A stretch of DNA of 30,312 nt from CAZOKZ01 sp964580585 (lineage in GTDB: Bacteria > Sumerlaeota > Sumerlaeia > SLMS01 > JAHLLQ01). This document shows positions 1-9,445 of this stretch, piece by piece (position 1 is the first letter of the stretch; each line of letters opens with the position of its first letter). Position numbers and translations under genes: made by a program. The stretch is taken from assembly GCA_964580585.1 (NCBI GenBank), contig CAZOKZ010000055.1:1-30312 (forward strand), given 5' to 3'. The notes below the pieces were generated by a model that ran no database searches, was not told where the DNA came from, and saw only the letters and a program-made list of their open reading frames with translations.

Positions 1-1339
1 TCGCCGTGCCCAGAAGCGTCCCCGTCGTCGGCGCATCGTAAAGGCGCACCGTCGCGCCCGGCGTCACCGTGCCGATGAACGTCGGCGTATCATCGTTCGT
101 CACATCGTCCGTATTCGACGCGCCGCTATCGCTCGCCGCCGCCAAATCCGGCGCCGCAGGACCCGAAGGCGGAGGCGGTCCGCCCGCATCGAGGTTAAGG
201 AGCACGGTAAAGCCAGTGATGCTACCGACGGTTACGGCGATATCCTGGCCACCGTTTCCATCAAAATCGCCCACAGTCAGTTGAGTTGGTTTGCCTCCAC
301 CTGCGAGAAATGCTTGAATTAAGGAGAAGTTGCCATCTCCGGCACCCTGAAAAACACTAACGGTCGAAGCGCTTTTTTCCACCACCGCCAAATCGAGCGT
401 TCCATCCCCATCGAAGTCCGCCGCGCCAATTCCCACAGGTATAAAACCCGTTGTGAACGGACTGCCCGTAGCGGGTGTAAATCCACCGGCTCCATTTCCC
501 AGAAAAACCGAAAAATTATTGTCCACGCTGTTTGTGACGGCGATGTCCAATTTGCTGTCGCTGTTGAAATCGGCAACGGAAAGATCTTCGGGACCGGCAC
601 CTGTCGGAATAGTGAGTCCGGGAATGCCAAACGTGCCATCTCCATTGCCTAGGAATACCATGAGCGTATCACTGCCAGCATTCGAATTGACCATGTCCAA
701 GGAGCCATCCCCATTAAAATCGCCTGCCGCAATATGAAAGGGAAAACTAAAAATTCCTGTCGAAAGAGTCTGCTGAGTACCGAATGTGCCATCTCCGTTG
801 CCCGGAAGGAACGAAATAGTATCATCGCCGCTATTAAGTACCACCAGATCCAATTTCCCATCTTTATCGAAGTCTCCCAACGCGGCGTCTCTGGGCCCAC
901 TTCCAACACCGGTGTTAATACTGGTTTGAAACGTCCCATCTCCGTTTCCCAGAAACACCGATATGAATCCAACTCCACCGTCAACGACTACAAGGTCCTG
1001 CTTGGAATCCCCGTCAAAATCGCCGTGAAGAACGGCGGCAGGACTCGCTGGCGTTACATTCGTTGGATAATCCGTTTTCGTGCCAAAAGTGCCGTCGCCA
1101 TTGCCCAACAGCACCGATACGCCTTCTAAACTTTGAGCGACTGCCGCAATGTCGAGATCCGAATCTCCATCGAATTGCCCTGTCGTGAGCCCAGAGGGGG
1201 AATTAAATGTTGTATAAGGCACTGGCGTTGCAAATCCCGACCACGCGGCGTGACTGACGGTGGGGATGGTGGTCAAGATCGCGCCAATGGCCATCCCCGC
1301 ACACCAAAGTATTTGTTTTTTTACTTTGTACGATTTCAA
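1..1339 (-). CDS. Secreted FG-GAP/VCBS repeat protein with Ig-like domain (3' end outside window)
   Basis: One uninterrupted frame of 446 codons runs to the left edge. It starts at TTG (1337-1339), 6 nt after an AAGGAG ribosome site; no ATG fits as well. Residues 1-31 are a signal peptide: a lysine-rich start, a hydrophobic core, and a likely cut after SHA. Seven FG-GAP/VCBS units follow at about 50-residue spacing (calcium loops near residues 57, 107, 157, 207, 257, 308 and 358). Most carry DF(D/N)xDxxxD followed by LGNGDGTF, which would form a beta-propeller with bound calcium. After a short Gly/Pro linker (387-393), residues about 397-446 begin a bacterial Ig-like domain (DDTPTFIGT, then TPGATVRLYD). 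The protein is therefore exported and probably surface-attached or adhesive, with more Ig-like domains likely beyond the window. The substrate cannot be told. Family call is firm; the role is inferred. Confidence 0.9.
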   Translation of the reverse strand, partial: MKSYKVKKQILWCAGMAIGAILTTIPTVSHAAWSGFATPVPYTTFNSPSGLTTGQFDGDSDLDIAAVAQSLEGVSVLLGNGDGTFGTKTDYPTNVTPASPAAVLHGDFDGDSKQDLVVVDGGVGFISVFLGNGDGTFQTSINTGVGSGPRDAALGDFDKDGKLDLVVLNSGDDTISFLPGNGDGTFGTQQTLSTGIFSFPFHIAAGDFNGDGSLDMVNSNAGSDTLMVFLGNGDGTFGIPGLTIPTGAGPEDLSVADFNSDSKLDIAVTNSVDNNFSVFLGNGAGGFTPATGSPFTTGFIPVGIGAADFDGDGTLDLAVVEKSASTVSVFQGAGDGNFSLIQAFLAGGGKPTQLTVGDFDGNGGQDIAVTVGSITGFTVLLNLDAGGPPPPSGPAAPDLAAASDSGASNTDDVTNDDTPTFIGTVTPGATVRLYDAPTTGTLLGTA

Positions 1340-2486
1340 CTTTGTCTCCTTATAGTTTCGAATATGGAAGATTTCTCAATTTCGTCGAAGGTGGCGAATT
1401 CCAGAATCGTCCAGTCTCTGCGAAATTCACGGCTTCTATACACTCAGTTCAATAACTCGGGTTTCAGCTCACGACGAATTCACACATCCGCCGTTATCCT
1501 CTTAACATTCCCCATTCCAAAATTTTAAGGTTGGCAAAAAATGTCCGCAACATTCCTGACGACAACTACCGGCAGTTCACCCAACGAATGCTTGAATCAA
1601 AGTTTTGTTTGCCTGTAAAGTACAATTTACGCGTTGAATGAATCGAGCTGCAAATAATCGACTTTTTCCTTTGCATCGATTTGATCAAACCGAACTGCCG
1701 AGCCCTACCGTTGGTGCTTGGCCAAATTCGACTTGTAAATCTCTCGCCAGCGAACGGGGTGCGATGCCGCATAATCCTCCAGGTACCTAGAGGGTGTCTC
1801 TGGCTTCCCGATGTGGACTTACACGCCGTTAGAATTCAGCCACTGGGTTCGAGAATCCCTCCATTCAGAGCACCTGGCTACGCGGGGAATTCCCACGCCT
1901 AAGAAATTATTTGGCATGTCGATATTTCTGTTGGTCAACATAACTGCAGTTCCCCATAACCACGCCCGTTCTTGTCTAAACCCAATTTTTCCGGGGGATG
2001 TACAATGCGTTTCCGAAACCTTTGGAACCTTCGGCGGTTTTTCGCGTTCTGGCCCGTTTCCGAACGTTGCAACCGATTCGTTGCATCTGCACATTCGTGT
2101 GGAAAAAATCGCAACTATCTTTGCTCTGAATCCAACAGATGAATCGAACAATCCGGGAATGCGCTTCGTGCAGTTTTTCGATTCGGAAGAAAATAGTTGT
2201 TTTAAAGTTTTTCTGATTCAGCGCCAAAAAGACTGCCCAGAACCGGAAGAATGGAGTCATTTCGATTGGCTCATCTCGAATTTCAAATTGAAATCCGTGT
2301 AACAGAAAGTTGCTGTACACGGCTGTTATACCCATACAGAGTCTATTCAACCATTCGGGGCACGAATTATATCGCGTCCCGAATTATTATTTACAGAATC
2401 TTGTATTGCCCGACCTCAGAAGTCGTGCGAAACACGCAACCGGTGTTTGAAATTCGATCACGACGCCCTGAGTTTTGGAGTATCCT
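1340..2486. other. Long AT-rich intergenic region, no convincing gene
   Basis: About 1.1 kb lies between divergent genes: the FG-GAP gene on the minus strand and the GH28-like gene on the plus strand. Several frames of 70-160 codons are open on both strands, but none has a ribosome site, a recognisable motif or protein-like composition. The stretch must contain the promoters of both flanking genes, but I could not place them. A possible decayed gene end at 1705-1818 is listed separately. Confidence 0.6.
1705..1818 (-). pseudogene. Possible decayed 3' end of an unidentified gene
   Basis: A minus-strand frame of 37 codons ending in TAG gives a peptide that looks protein-like, including the stretch YLEDYAASHPVRWREIY and the end LAKHQR. 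It is richer in GC than the surrounding sequence. Directly upstream in the same frame there is a TAA (1819-1821), preceded by further plausible sequence ending WLNSNGV. This could be a gene remnant with an in-frame stop, perhaps from a lost mobile element. I do not recognise the family, and chance remains a real alternative. Confidence 0.2.
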
Positions 2487-3977
2487 ATGGATAACGGTCT
2501 GATTCTATATAAATTCCCAACGGAATTGCCAATTTGCAAGACTTACAATATTTCCGTTGATGATGATACTCTTCCCGTATTTACAACCCAGATCGGGTCG
2601 TATGTTAATTTCGGCATGTCCAAGAGTCTTGAATTAACAATTGAACTTAAGAAACAACCACGCGAAGTAACCATTCGTCCCATCAGTAAAAATATCCATG
2701 CAACAATCACGGGAAAATTTTGCAAGATTCAACTCGACAAGCCCTGTAATCTGAGCATTGAAATCGATGGCAATATTAATCACCCCTTGTTCGTTTTCGC
2801 CAATCCACCTTTGCCGGATGCTCCGTCACCGGACGATCCCCTCGTTCATTATTTTGAAGCAGGAAAAGTTCACGAGGTCGGAGAAATTATTCTTCAGAGC
2901 AACGAGACCATTTATTTGGAAGGCGGCGCAGTTGTCCGTGGCACGGTACGCGCAAAAGGGGCGAAAAACGTGGCGATTTGCGGCGCGGGCGTTTTCGATT
3001 CGAGCACCCGAATGCATAAAACCAACATGTTGGTTTTTCGTGAATGCGAAATCGCTTCGATCGAAAACATAATCCTCCTGGATACCTTTGGTTGGTCGAT
3101 ACATTTAAGCGGTACACAAAAAGCTCGCCTGAATAATGTACGCGTTTTGGGCTGGCGAGCTAACTGCGACGGACTCGATATTGAATACAGTCATAATGTT
3201 CACGTGACGGATTGCTTTTGGCGAACTTCCGACGACTGTGTTGCGTTGAAAGCGCTCTATCCACCCAACGTACCAAATATTCCCTTCGAGGAAATGATCG
3301 ACCCGGAAACACTTGGTCGTCACAAGGTGCCTCGCATTACTGGCGACGCGATTGGCGATATTACAATTGAACGTTCGGTTTTCTGGAACGATTGGCCTGG
3401 CAATGCAATGGAGATAGGCTTTGAATTACGAGCGGATATTTTACGCAATGTTACGGTGCGTGATTGCGATATCATTCATGTCATTCGCGGTGCTGCAATC
3501 AGCATCCATAACGCAGACAGAGTTCGCATTGAAAACATTGTTTTAGATGATATTCGCGTCGAAGATACTGATGAATTGATCGATTTTTACATCGGATGTT
3601 CAATTTACAGCGATGATTGTCCTGAACGCTTCAGACGAAGTAACCCCAATCGTACGACTCCACCCAAGGTAAATTGCGATTATAATTCGCACGATAATTC
3701 AGCCCAATGGTATATTCCTAATGAAAACGAACGGAGCGAATTTTCAACCAATCGTGGACAAATTCGGCGTGTAACGGTGCGAAATTTAAACTGCCTGAGC
3801 AATCCACGAAATCGTTCTTTAATTTGCGGGTTCGACGCCGAACATGGAATTTCGGATATCACTTTCGAAAACTTGCAAATTGCCAACGAAACGATCACGA
3901 ATGCCTCGGAGGATCGATTTCGTTTAGAATATGTCAACAACCTTCACTTCAGGAACCTGGAAACTCCCACTTCGTAA
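2487..3977 (+). CDS. Glycoside hydrolase family 28-like (polygalacturonase fold) protein
   Basis: 496 residues. ATG at 2487 is chosen over the in-frame TTG at 2475 because GGAG lies 6 nt before it. Residues 1-105 look like a small beta-sandwich domain; from about 125 a right-handed beta-helix follows. GH28 landmarks are present: N226-C-D228-G-L-D231 (family NTDG.D) and S-D249-D250-C (family DDC). After an insertion at about 258-285, the place where family members carry GHG reads GNAMEIGFE (305-313), so the usual catalytic histidine is missing. The C-terminus (about 400-490) continues the helix. No signal peptide is visible, so it probably acts in the cytoplasm on imported galacturonide-like oligosaccharides. 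It converges on the GH31 gene with a 6-nt gap, which suggests related substrates. It could be a non-canonical beta-helix glycosidase rather than a true polygalacturonase. Confidence 0.82.
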   Translation: MDNGLILYKFPTELPICKTYNISVDDDTLPVFTTQIGSYVNFGMSKSLELTIELKKQPREVTIRPISKNIHATITGKFCKIQLDKPCNLSIEIDGNINHPLFVFANPPLPDAPSPDDPLVHYFEAGKVHEVGEIILQSNETIYLEGGAVVRGTVRAKGAKNVAICGAGVFDSSTRMHKTNMLVFRECEIASIENIILLDTFGWSIHLSGTQKARLNNVRVLGWRANCDGLDIEYSHNVHVTDCFWRTSDDCVALKALYPPNVPNIPFEEMIDPETLGRHKVPRITGDAIGDITIERSVFWNDWPGNAMEIGFELRADILRNVTVRDCDIIHVIRGAAISIHNADRVRIENIVLDDIRVEDTDELIDFYIGCSIYSDDCPERFRRSNPNRTTPPKVNCDYNSHDNSAQWYIPNENERSEFSTNRGQIRRVTVRNLNCLSNPRNRSLICGFDAEHGISDITFENLQIANETITNASEDRFRLEYVNNLHFRNLETPTS

Positions 3978-3983
3978 ATGACT

Positions 3984-6446
3984 TTACATAATAACCTTTA
4001 TTTCGATTTCACCAATGGGATAAGGTATTTGTATTTTTCGGCGAATTCCTTTGTGTTCTAATTTGATCTTTTGACTTTGATAATTAACTTCTTTGACTGG
4101 GGAAACAAAATAGAGCGTCAATGTTTTCCATGTTGGTTTGAATGTGCCTTCCGGGGTTTCGAGCCGCACGAGACACTCGTTCGCCGATGTTTTTTGTAAC
4201 AGAATAACTCTCTGGTGATAGACACCGTCTTGATACGCGTATGATTCGCCGTCGTCTTCGTAGAGAGTGAACGAGGAGTTCCCATGGTCTGGCATTGCCA
4301 GATGCAATTCCAGATCCTCGATGGTCTCCGCTCCAATATACTTGAGTGGTTTCTGCATGGGAACAATGCCACCATCGCGCAACAGGAGTACGGGTCGATC
4401 AAGCGGTGCCGGTATGGCGATCATTTGACCTCCTGCATAAACTTCGCCTGTAAACCAATCGATCCATTTGTTGCCGGTGGGCAACTTCACGGGCCATTGA
4501 CGCGCGCCTTCCTTGTAAACCGGCGCCATCAGCAAATGGTCGCCAAAAAGAAACTGGTCGTCAACGGACCACAGTTGCGGCTGATCGGGATAGCTCCAGG
4601 CAAATGGTCGCTGAATAGGATCGCCGGTCAGAGCCGCTTGGCGAAACAATGAATACAGCAACGGTATTAACCGATAACGCAACCGAATGGCATCGCGCAC
4701 ATGGTTATAAACTTCTGGATGCGTCCAGGGATCCATGCGCGACTCGCCCGAATGAATCGTGAAACGCGGCATGAAAATTCCCGCATGACACCAACGCACA
4801 AACAGTTCGGGGGACGGATGGGGTCCGGCAAAACCGCCCACATCGTGGCTTTCATTCGCCACACCGGAAAGCCCCATCCCCAAGCCAATCGGAATATCGC
4901 GTCTCAGGTCTTCCCAACTGGTCGTATTATCGCCAGACCATGTTTGCGCCAACGCCTGCAACCCGGTCCAGCCCGCGCGCGCCACGTTCCAGGGACGTTT
5001 GCCAGGTTGAAATTCGCGCCACGCTTCCATCGAAGTACGCAGCATCAAATTCGTCTGAATCGTTCGCAGCCCCCCGATGGGATAGGCTTCGCCATCGTTA
5101 TTGCATTGGCCTTCGGGTTCGTAGATCGAATATTCACAGTTATCGTTCCAGACGCCTTCGATTCCCTTCTCCAACAGTTGCTTCCGGATATTGCTGCGCC
5201 ACCATTCACGCGTTTTGGAGTTCGTGAAATCCAGAAAACTTCCTCTGCCACCCCAGAATTGCACGACCAATGGACCTTCGCCACTTTCATTCGCAATGAA
5301 AAGACCTTCTGTTTTCACTTCCTCGTACTGGGGATGTGTTTCCAACATCGCGGGCTTAATATTTGCGGCAACGCGGATTCCCAATTCGCGCAATTGATGC
5401 ACCCAACCGGTCGGGTCCGGAAAACGTTCATTGTTCCAGGTAAAAACGCATCGCAAATCCGTTCCCGGCAAAACAGTGTAGCCACTGGATAAATGCCAAC
5501 CATCGCACGGCAAATCCAATTCGTGCGTTTGACGAGCGAACGCGAGAATGTCCGCCTGCGCGGTTTTGTGTTCGCTGATGTCGAATCCCGAAGCCAAATA
5601 ACCCAGCGTGTATTTGGGTGGAAAAAGCGTGCGACCGGAAAGACGCGTGTATTGTTCGATAACGTCATGAGGCGTGGGGCCCGCAAACCAGTAAAAGTCG
5701 ATGGGGCCTCCTTCCAGGCGCACATGAAACGAGGCGGCATAATAACCGTCGAGAAAACACCCTAAATCAATCGTCCCTTCCCATGCCGTGCGCAGAAAAA
5801 GCCCCCAGTATTGTTTCGTGTCTCGATTGGCACCCATCAAAAACGGGATATTTTTGTACAACGGATCGTGAAAATCACCGCTGTGGCAAATCGCATCACC
5901 GGCACCGAAGCGAAACATTCGTCCGTTCTTCACCAGTGGGCCCGTTCTTTCGCCCAGCCCGAAATAAACATCTTCTTCGCCCCGTAAAAACCACGCGTCG
6001 CATTGTTTCGAGCGGTCGTTTACTCGGAATGGCAACTGGGGATGCGTGGACAGCATCGATTGTCCGTGTGCGCCGCGAAACTCCACCCGGAACGGATTGC
6101 GATGAACGACTAAGCTGGAACCTCCGTCCCCTTGAACAACGAGGTGGTCGCATGCTTCCCGAATTTGAAGCGGGAGCGCATCCGGTTCATCGAGAAGATT
6201 ATACGTGGGAACATCCACTTCTTTCCATGAAGGATCGAAACGAATTCTCCACGTCCCGTTGCCACAGAAAACAACCCGCACCTGCTCCTCACCATTTTGC
6301 AAGGTCAGAATATTGTTTCCACAAAATGAATTCCGGATATTCTCGAAGCGGGTGCTTGGCATTTTCCTCGTCAGACTCCTCAAATGTTCAACAATCGGAA
6401 CCGGTTTCCAGTCGAGCTGTTGCGCACCAAACTCTTTGTACGCCAT
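3984..6446 (-). CDS. Glycoside hydrolase family 31 alpha-glycosidase
   Basis: 820 residues from ATG at 6446. A TTG two codons earlier is also possible, and an in-frame stop lies just upstream, so the start is bounded. Neither start has a clear ribosome site. Order of domains: N-terminal beta-sandwich (about 1-260), (beta/alpha)8 barrel (about 270-600), then beta domains. The nucleophile motif is GVWNDNCEY (431-439, Asp435). The acid/base motif is WSGDNTTSW (503-511, Asp506). These are the two diagnostic GH31 signatures. The family includes alpha-glucosidases, alpha-xylosidases and related exo-enzymes; the sequence does not settle the substrate. No signal peptide, so a cytoplasmic enzyme is likely, acting on imported oligosaccharides. 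It is convergent with the GH28-like gene, and no transporter is nearby. Length is normal for the family. Confidence 0.93.
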   Translation of the reverse strand: MAYKEFGAQQLDWKPVPIVEHLRSLTRKMPSTRFENIRNSFCGNNILTLQNGEEQVRVVFCGNGTWRIRFDPSWKEVDVPTYNLLDEPDALPLQIREACDHLVVQGDGGSSLVVHRNPFRVEFRGAHGQSMLSTHPQLPFRVNDRSKQCDAWFLRGEEDVYFGLGERTGPLVKNGRMFRFGAGDAICHSGDFHDPLYKNIPFLMGANRDTKQYWGLFLRTAWEGTIDLGCFLDGYYAASFHVRLEGGPIDFYWFAGPTPHDVIEQYTRLSGRTLFPPKYTLGYLASGFDISEHKTAQADILAFARQTHELDLPCDGWHLSSGYTVLPGTDLRCVFTWNNERFPDPTGWVHQLRELGIRVAANIKPAMLETHPQYEEVKTEGLFIANESGEGPLVVQFWGGRGSFLDFTNSKTREWWRSNIRKQLLEKGIEGVWNDNCEYSIYEPEGQCNNDGEAYPIGGLRTIQTNLMLRTSMEAWREFQPGKRPWNVARAGWTGLQALAQTWSGDNTTSWEDLRRDIPIGLGMGLSGVANESHDVGGFAGPHPSPELFVRWCHAGIFMPRFTIHSGESRMDPWTHPEVYNHVRDAIRLRYRLIPLLYSLFRQAALTGDPIQRPFAWSYPDQPQLWSVDDQFLFGDHLLMAPVYKEGARQWPVKLPTGNKWIDWFTGEVYAGGQMIAIPAPLDRPVLLLRDGGIVPMQKPLKYIGAETIEDLELHLAMPDHGNSSFTLYEDDGESYAYQDGVYHQRVILLQKTSANECLVRLETPEGTFKPTWKTLTLYFVSPVKEVNYQSQKIKLEHKGIRRKIQIPYPIGEIEIKVIM

Positions 6447-6763
6447 TCGCAAGGCAATGCAAAGTCAACCCGATGATCAAACTTGTTGGTTTTATGAGCA
6501 TTTCCGTAATCGAAATTCCATCGGCAAATCCATCGGCAACGGACAACCCAACGTTTCCCTCTCCCCCAGAGTTTAGAAGATTGTAGAAATTGAAATCAAA
6601 GTTCAAGCGTCATGCATTTAGCATCCAACCGGCAAGACGAGGGGAAGCAGTGCGCGAAATCGCACCGCAAACTTCCTATACGGTTGCTTTTTGTAAACAC
6701 ACGTTTCGCACGGCGAAGTCACCGTGCATTAATACGCAAATAGCTGAATCTGAAAGAGATAAA
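6447..6763. other. Intergenic region between GH31 gene and tRNA-Gly
   Basis: No gene is supported here. The region carries the upstream sequence of the GH31 gene. It also holds a short perfect hairpin at 6708-6727 (six base pairs, GCACGG with CCGTGC, 8-nt loop) lying about 37 nt downstream of the tRNA 3' end on the minus strand. The hairpin lacks a U-run, so calling it a terminator would be speculative. Confidence 0.5.
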
Positions 6764-6839
<76 letters not shown>

Positions 6840-7096
6840 TCAAGTGGGAGGGAACGAGGCCACAAACTTTCGGAGTCCGTCAACCAGGAAGTGCATCGAT
6901 CGCTCGTTTTTCACGCATTGCGTTTGCCTGTTTGAGGCTTTCCTCGGCGCCTCGCGCGTGAAAGTTCCCTTGTGCTGGGTTTGCCGTCCCACTAAAAACG
7001 TCCTGTTTTTCGGGGCGTCCCGAATGGACGGGGGAACGTGGACGGGGAAGCAATCTGGGCGTTTTCCGAATTTTTGGACTCTGTGTACGGACCTTC

Positions 7097-9280
7097 ATGA
7101 GACGTTTTTTTGTTTTCGTATTGATGTGGATGGTGCTGGCAAAGGCGCTACCGGCAGAAACTCGCCGCTCCGGCGAGTTGGTGCTCGATGGCATTCCCGA
7201 AGTGCCCCGTGCGATTTACGACCGCATGGAAAAGTACCAGAACACCCGCTCGGCGTTGTTTGTGGATTGGTTTCCCGACGGCAAGGGCCTGCTGATCGCC
7301 ACGCGATTTGGCGAAACGGCGCAACTCCATGTGTTGGATCACCCCATGGGAGCCCGACGCCAGATCACGTTTTTCGACGACCCTGTTTACAACGCGATGT
7401 TTTGCAGAGCGGGTCATCCGTCCCAGTTTTTATTCACCAAAGATCGCGACGGCGATGAGCAAAGCCAGGTGTTTCTGTTCGATATGAACACGGGCGATGC
7501 AACCATGCTCTCGGACGGCGAATCGGTCAACCGCGCCCCCCTTTGGTCGAACCATTCGACATTGTTTGCTTACACAACCACGCAACGCAACGGACAGGAT
7601 TGGGACATTCACATCCGCCCGGCGGATGATTTGACGTCGCCCAGCATTCCGCTGGTGGAAGCAGGCGGTTTGTGGGGTCCGATGGATTGGTCGCCAGACG
7701 ACTCGAAACTCTTGGCGATGAAATACATGTCGGCAAACGAATCGACACTGCACGTGATCGATCTGGCAACGCGCGAAATCACCCACATCTATGGTGACGG
7801 CGACACTCCCCCAGGAGAAAGCGCAACACCCGTAACTCAGCCGATTTATTACGGCGATGCGGCGTTCAGCAAATCCAGCGATGGAATTTTTTATACCTCG
7901 AACGCAAATTCGGAATTCCTGCGGTTGTATTACTACGATCTGAATCACAAGGTCTCCAAAATTCTGATCGAAGACATACCCTGGGATGTAACCTCCTTTA
8001 CGCTCAGCAATGACGGGCGGCTGCTTGCCGCGGTAACGAACCAGGGCGGAATCAGCAAAATCACGCTGCTGAACGTGAAAACACTGCAACGCAGCGAAAT
8101 CCCAGTCCCCAATGGTATCATTCATTCGTTGCAATTCAGTCCCGACGACACGCGTCTGGCACTCAGTCTCTACACGCCAACTTCACCCGGCGACGTCTTT
8201 GTGTGGAGCTTTGAAAAGAATGAAATGCAGCGATGGACTCAGTCGGAAGTCGGGGGGTTGCCACCTTCGATGTTTGTCGATACAGAGTTGGTTTCGTACA
8301 AAACATTCGACACAGACGATAACGGCGAACCGCGTCGCATCCCGGCATTTGTGCTTCACCCCCGAGGCGAAGGCCCCTTCCCCGTGTTGATCAACCTGCA
8401 TGGCGGACCCGAAAGCCAATCACGACCATACTTCAGCAGTTTCCAGCAATTTCTCGTGAACGAACTCGGAATGGCGGTCATCGAACCCAACGTGCGCGGG
8501 TCTTCCGGATACGGAAAATCCTGGCTGATGCTCGACAACGGCATGAAACGCGAAGATTCCGTGCGGGATGTCGGCGCTCTGCTCGATTGGATTGCCACAC
8601 AACCACAATACGACGCCTCGCGCGTGATCGTCATGGGTGGCTCGTACGGCGGATACTTAACGCTCGCATCGCTTGCTGCTTACCCAAATCGACTCGCTGG
8701 CGGCGTGGACGTCGTAGGCATTTCCAACTTTGTCACCTTTCTGGAATCGACCAAAGAATATCGCCGCGACGTGCGCCGCGCCGAATACGGCGACGAACGG
8801 AACCCGGAAATGCGCGTGTACCTGGAAAATATTTCCCCGCTCACCAATGCCTCGCAAATCAACAAACCGCTCTTTGTCGTCCAAGGCAAAAACGATCCGC
8901 GCGTCCCTCAAACCGAAGCCGAACAAATCGTCCAAGCCGTGCGCGCCAACGGGCAAACCGTCTGGTATATGCTTGCGGAAAACGAAGGACATGGCTTGAG
9001 CAAAAAGGAAAACCGCGACGAGTTCCAAGCCATCGCCGTCATGTTCTTTCGCTATCTGCTCGCGCCACAACGACAGATAACACCCGGTGCAACGCCCTCG
9101 CCCGAGGCAGTCGAAAGCTCGCCCACTCCCCTGCCAACAACCGAAACACCGGAAGTGACTCCGTCCCCCGAGCCAACACCCACGCCTGAACCCACGCAGG
9201 AACCCACTCCGTCCCCCACGCTCACTCCCAAACCTTCACCATCTCTGGAACCTGCGCTTCCTGCCGGAGGTGGGGAATAG
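7097..9280 (+). CDS. Secreted S9 family peptidase (prolyl oligopeptidase/acylaminoacyl peptidase type)
   Basis: 727 residues. Residues 1-20 form a signal peptide (MRRFF, hydrophobic core, LPA), so the enzyme is exported to the periplasm or surface. Residues about 50-390 are a WD40-like beta-propeller of TolB/DPP-IV type with repeated SPDD and SNDG turns. Residues about 405-655 are the alpha/beta-hydrolase domain. The nucleophile is Ser516 in GGSYGGY, the acid is Asp600 in GKNDPRVP, and the base is His632 in NEGHG; HGGP at 435-438 supplies the oxyanion region. The class cleaves oligopeptides, often after proline or from blocked N-termini. Residues about 661-727 are an unusual Pro/Thr/Ser/Glu-rich tail, extra to the family, which could span the cell wall, be glycosylated or tether the enzyme. 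No strong ribosome site is seen before ATG 7097. It appears monocistronic. Confidence 0.94.
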   Translation: MRRFFVFVLMWMVLAKALPAETRRSGELVLDGIPEVPRAIYDRMEKYQNTRSALFVDWFPDGKGLLIATRFGETAQLHVLDHPMGARRQITFFDDPVYNAMFCRAGHPSQFLFTKDRDGDEQSQVFLFDMNTGDATMLSDGESVNRAPLWSNHSTLFAYTTTQRNGQDWDIHIRPADDLTSPSIPLVEAGGLWGPMDWSPDDSKLLAMKYMSANESTLHVIDLATREITHIYGDGDTPPGESATPVTQPIYYGDAAFSKSSDGIFYTSNANSEFLRLYYYDLNHKVSKILIEDIPWDVTSFTLSNDGRLLAAVTNQGGISKITLLNVKTLQRSEIPVPNGIIHSLQFSPDDTRLALSLYTPTSPGDVFVWSFEKNEMQRWTQSEVGGLPPSMFVDTELVSYKTFDTDDNGEPRRIPAFVLHPRGEGPFPVLINLHGGPESQSRPYFSSFQQFLVNELGMAVIEPNVRGSSGYGKSWLMLDNGMKREDSVRDVGALLDWIATQPQYDASRVIVMGGSYGGYLTLASLAAYPNRLAGGVDVVGISNFVTFLESTKEYRRDVRRAEYGDERNPEMRVYLENISPLTNASQINKPLFVVQGKNDPRVPQTEAEQIVQAVRANGQTVWYMLAENEGHGLSKKENRDEFQAIAVMFFRYLLAPQRQITPGATPSPEAVESSPTPLPTTETPEVTPSPEPTPTPEPTQEPTPSPTLTPKPSPSLEPALPAGGGE

Positions 9281-9289
9281 TAATGAATC

Positions 9290-9427
9290 GCCACAGAGGA
9301 CACAGAGTTCACAGAGAAATTTATATGACGTCATGACTTCAATACTACGGAAATCAATGTTTATAACATCTCTGCGTCTCTGCACCTTTGCGCGAAAAAA
9401 CTCCGTGTCCTCTGTGATCTCCGTGGC
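9290..9427. repeat. Imperfect inverted repeat of CACAGAG type
   Basis: Two 27-nt arms, 9290-9316 and 9401-9427, match as inverted copies at 21 of 27 positions. Both are built from CACAGAG/CACGGAG units (left arm begins GCCACAGAGGACACAGAG). The 84-nt centre contains TCTCTGCGTCTCTGC and GCGCGAAAAAA. It fills the gap between the S9 peptidase and vanZ-like genes and looks like a dispersed palindromic intergenic repeat rather than a terminator, since no U-run follows either arm. Confidence 0.75.
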
Positions 9428-9445
9428 CTGAATTTAAAATATCCT

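Noticed and set aside
1811..2302. 163-codon plus-strand open frame in the left intergenic region
   Set aside because: No ribosome site, no recognisable motif, and overlapping open frames of similar length on the other strand; probably chance.
6388..6606. 72-codon minus-strand open frame overlapping the start of the GH31 gene
   Set aside because: It overlaps clear GH31 coding sequence in another frame and has no ribosome site or family resemblance.
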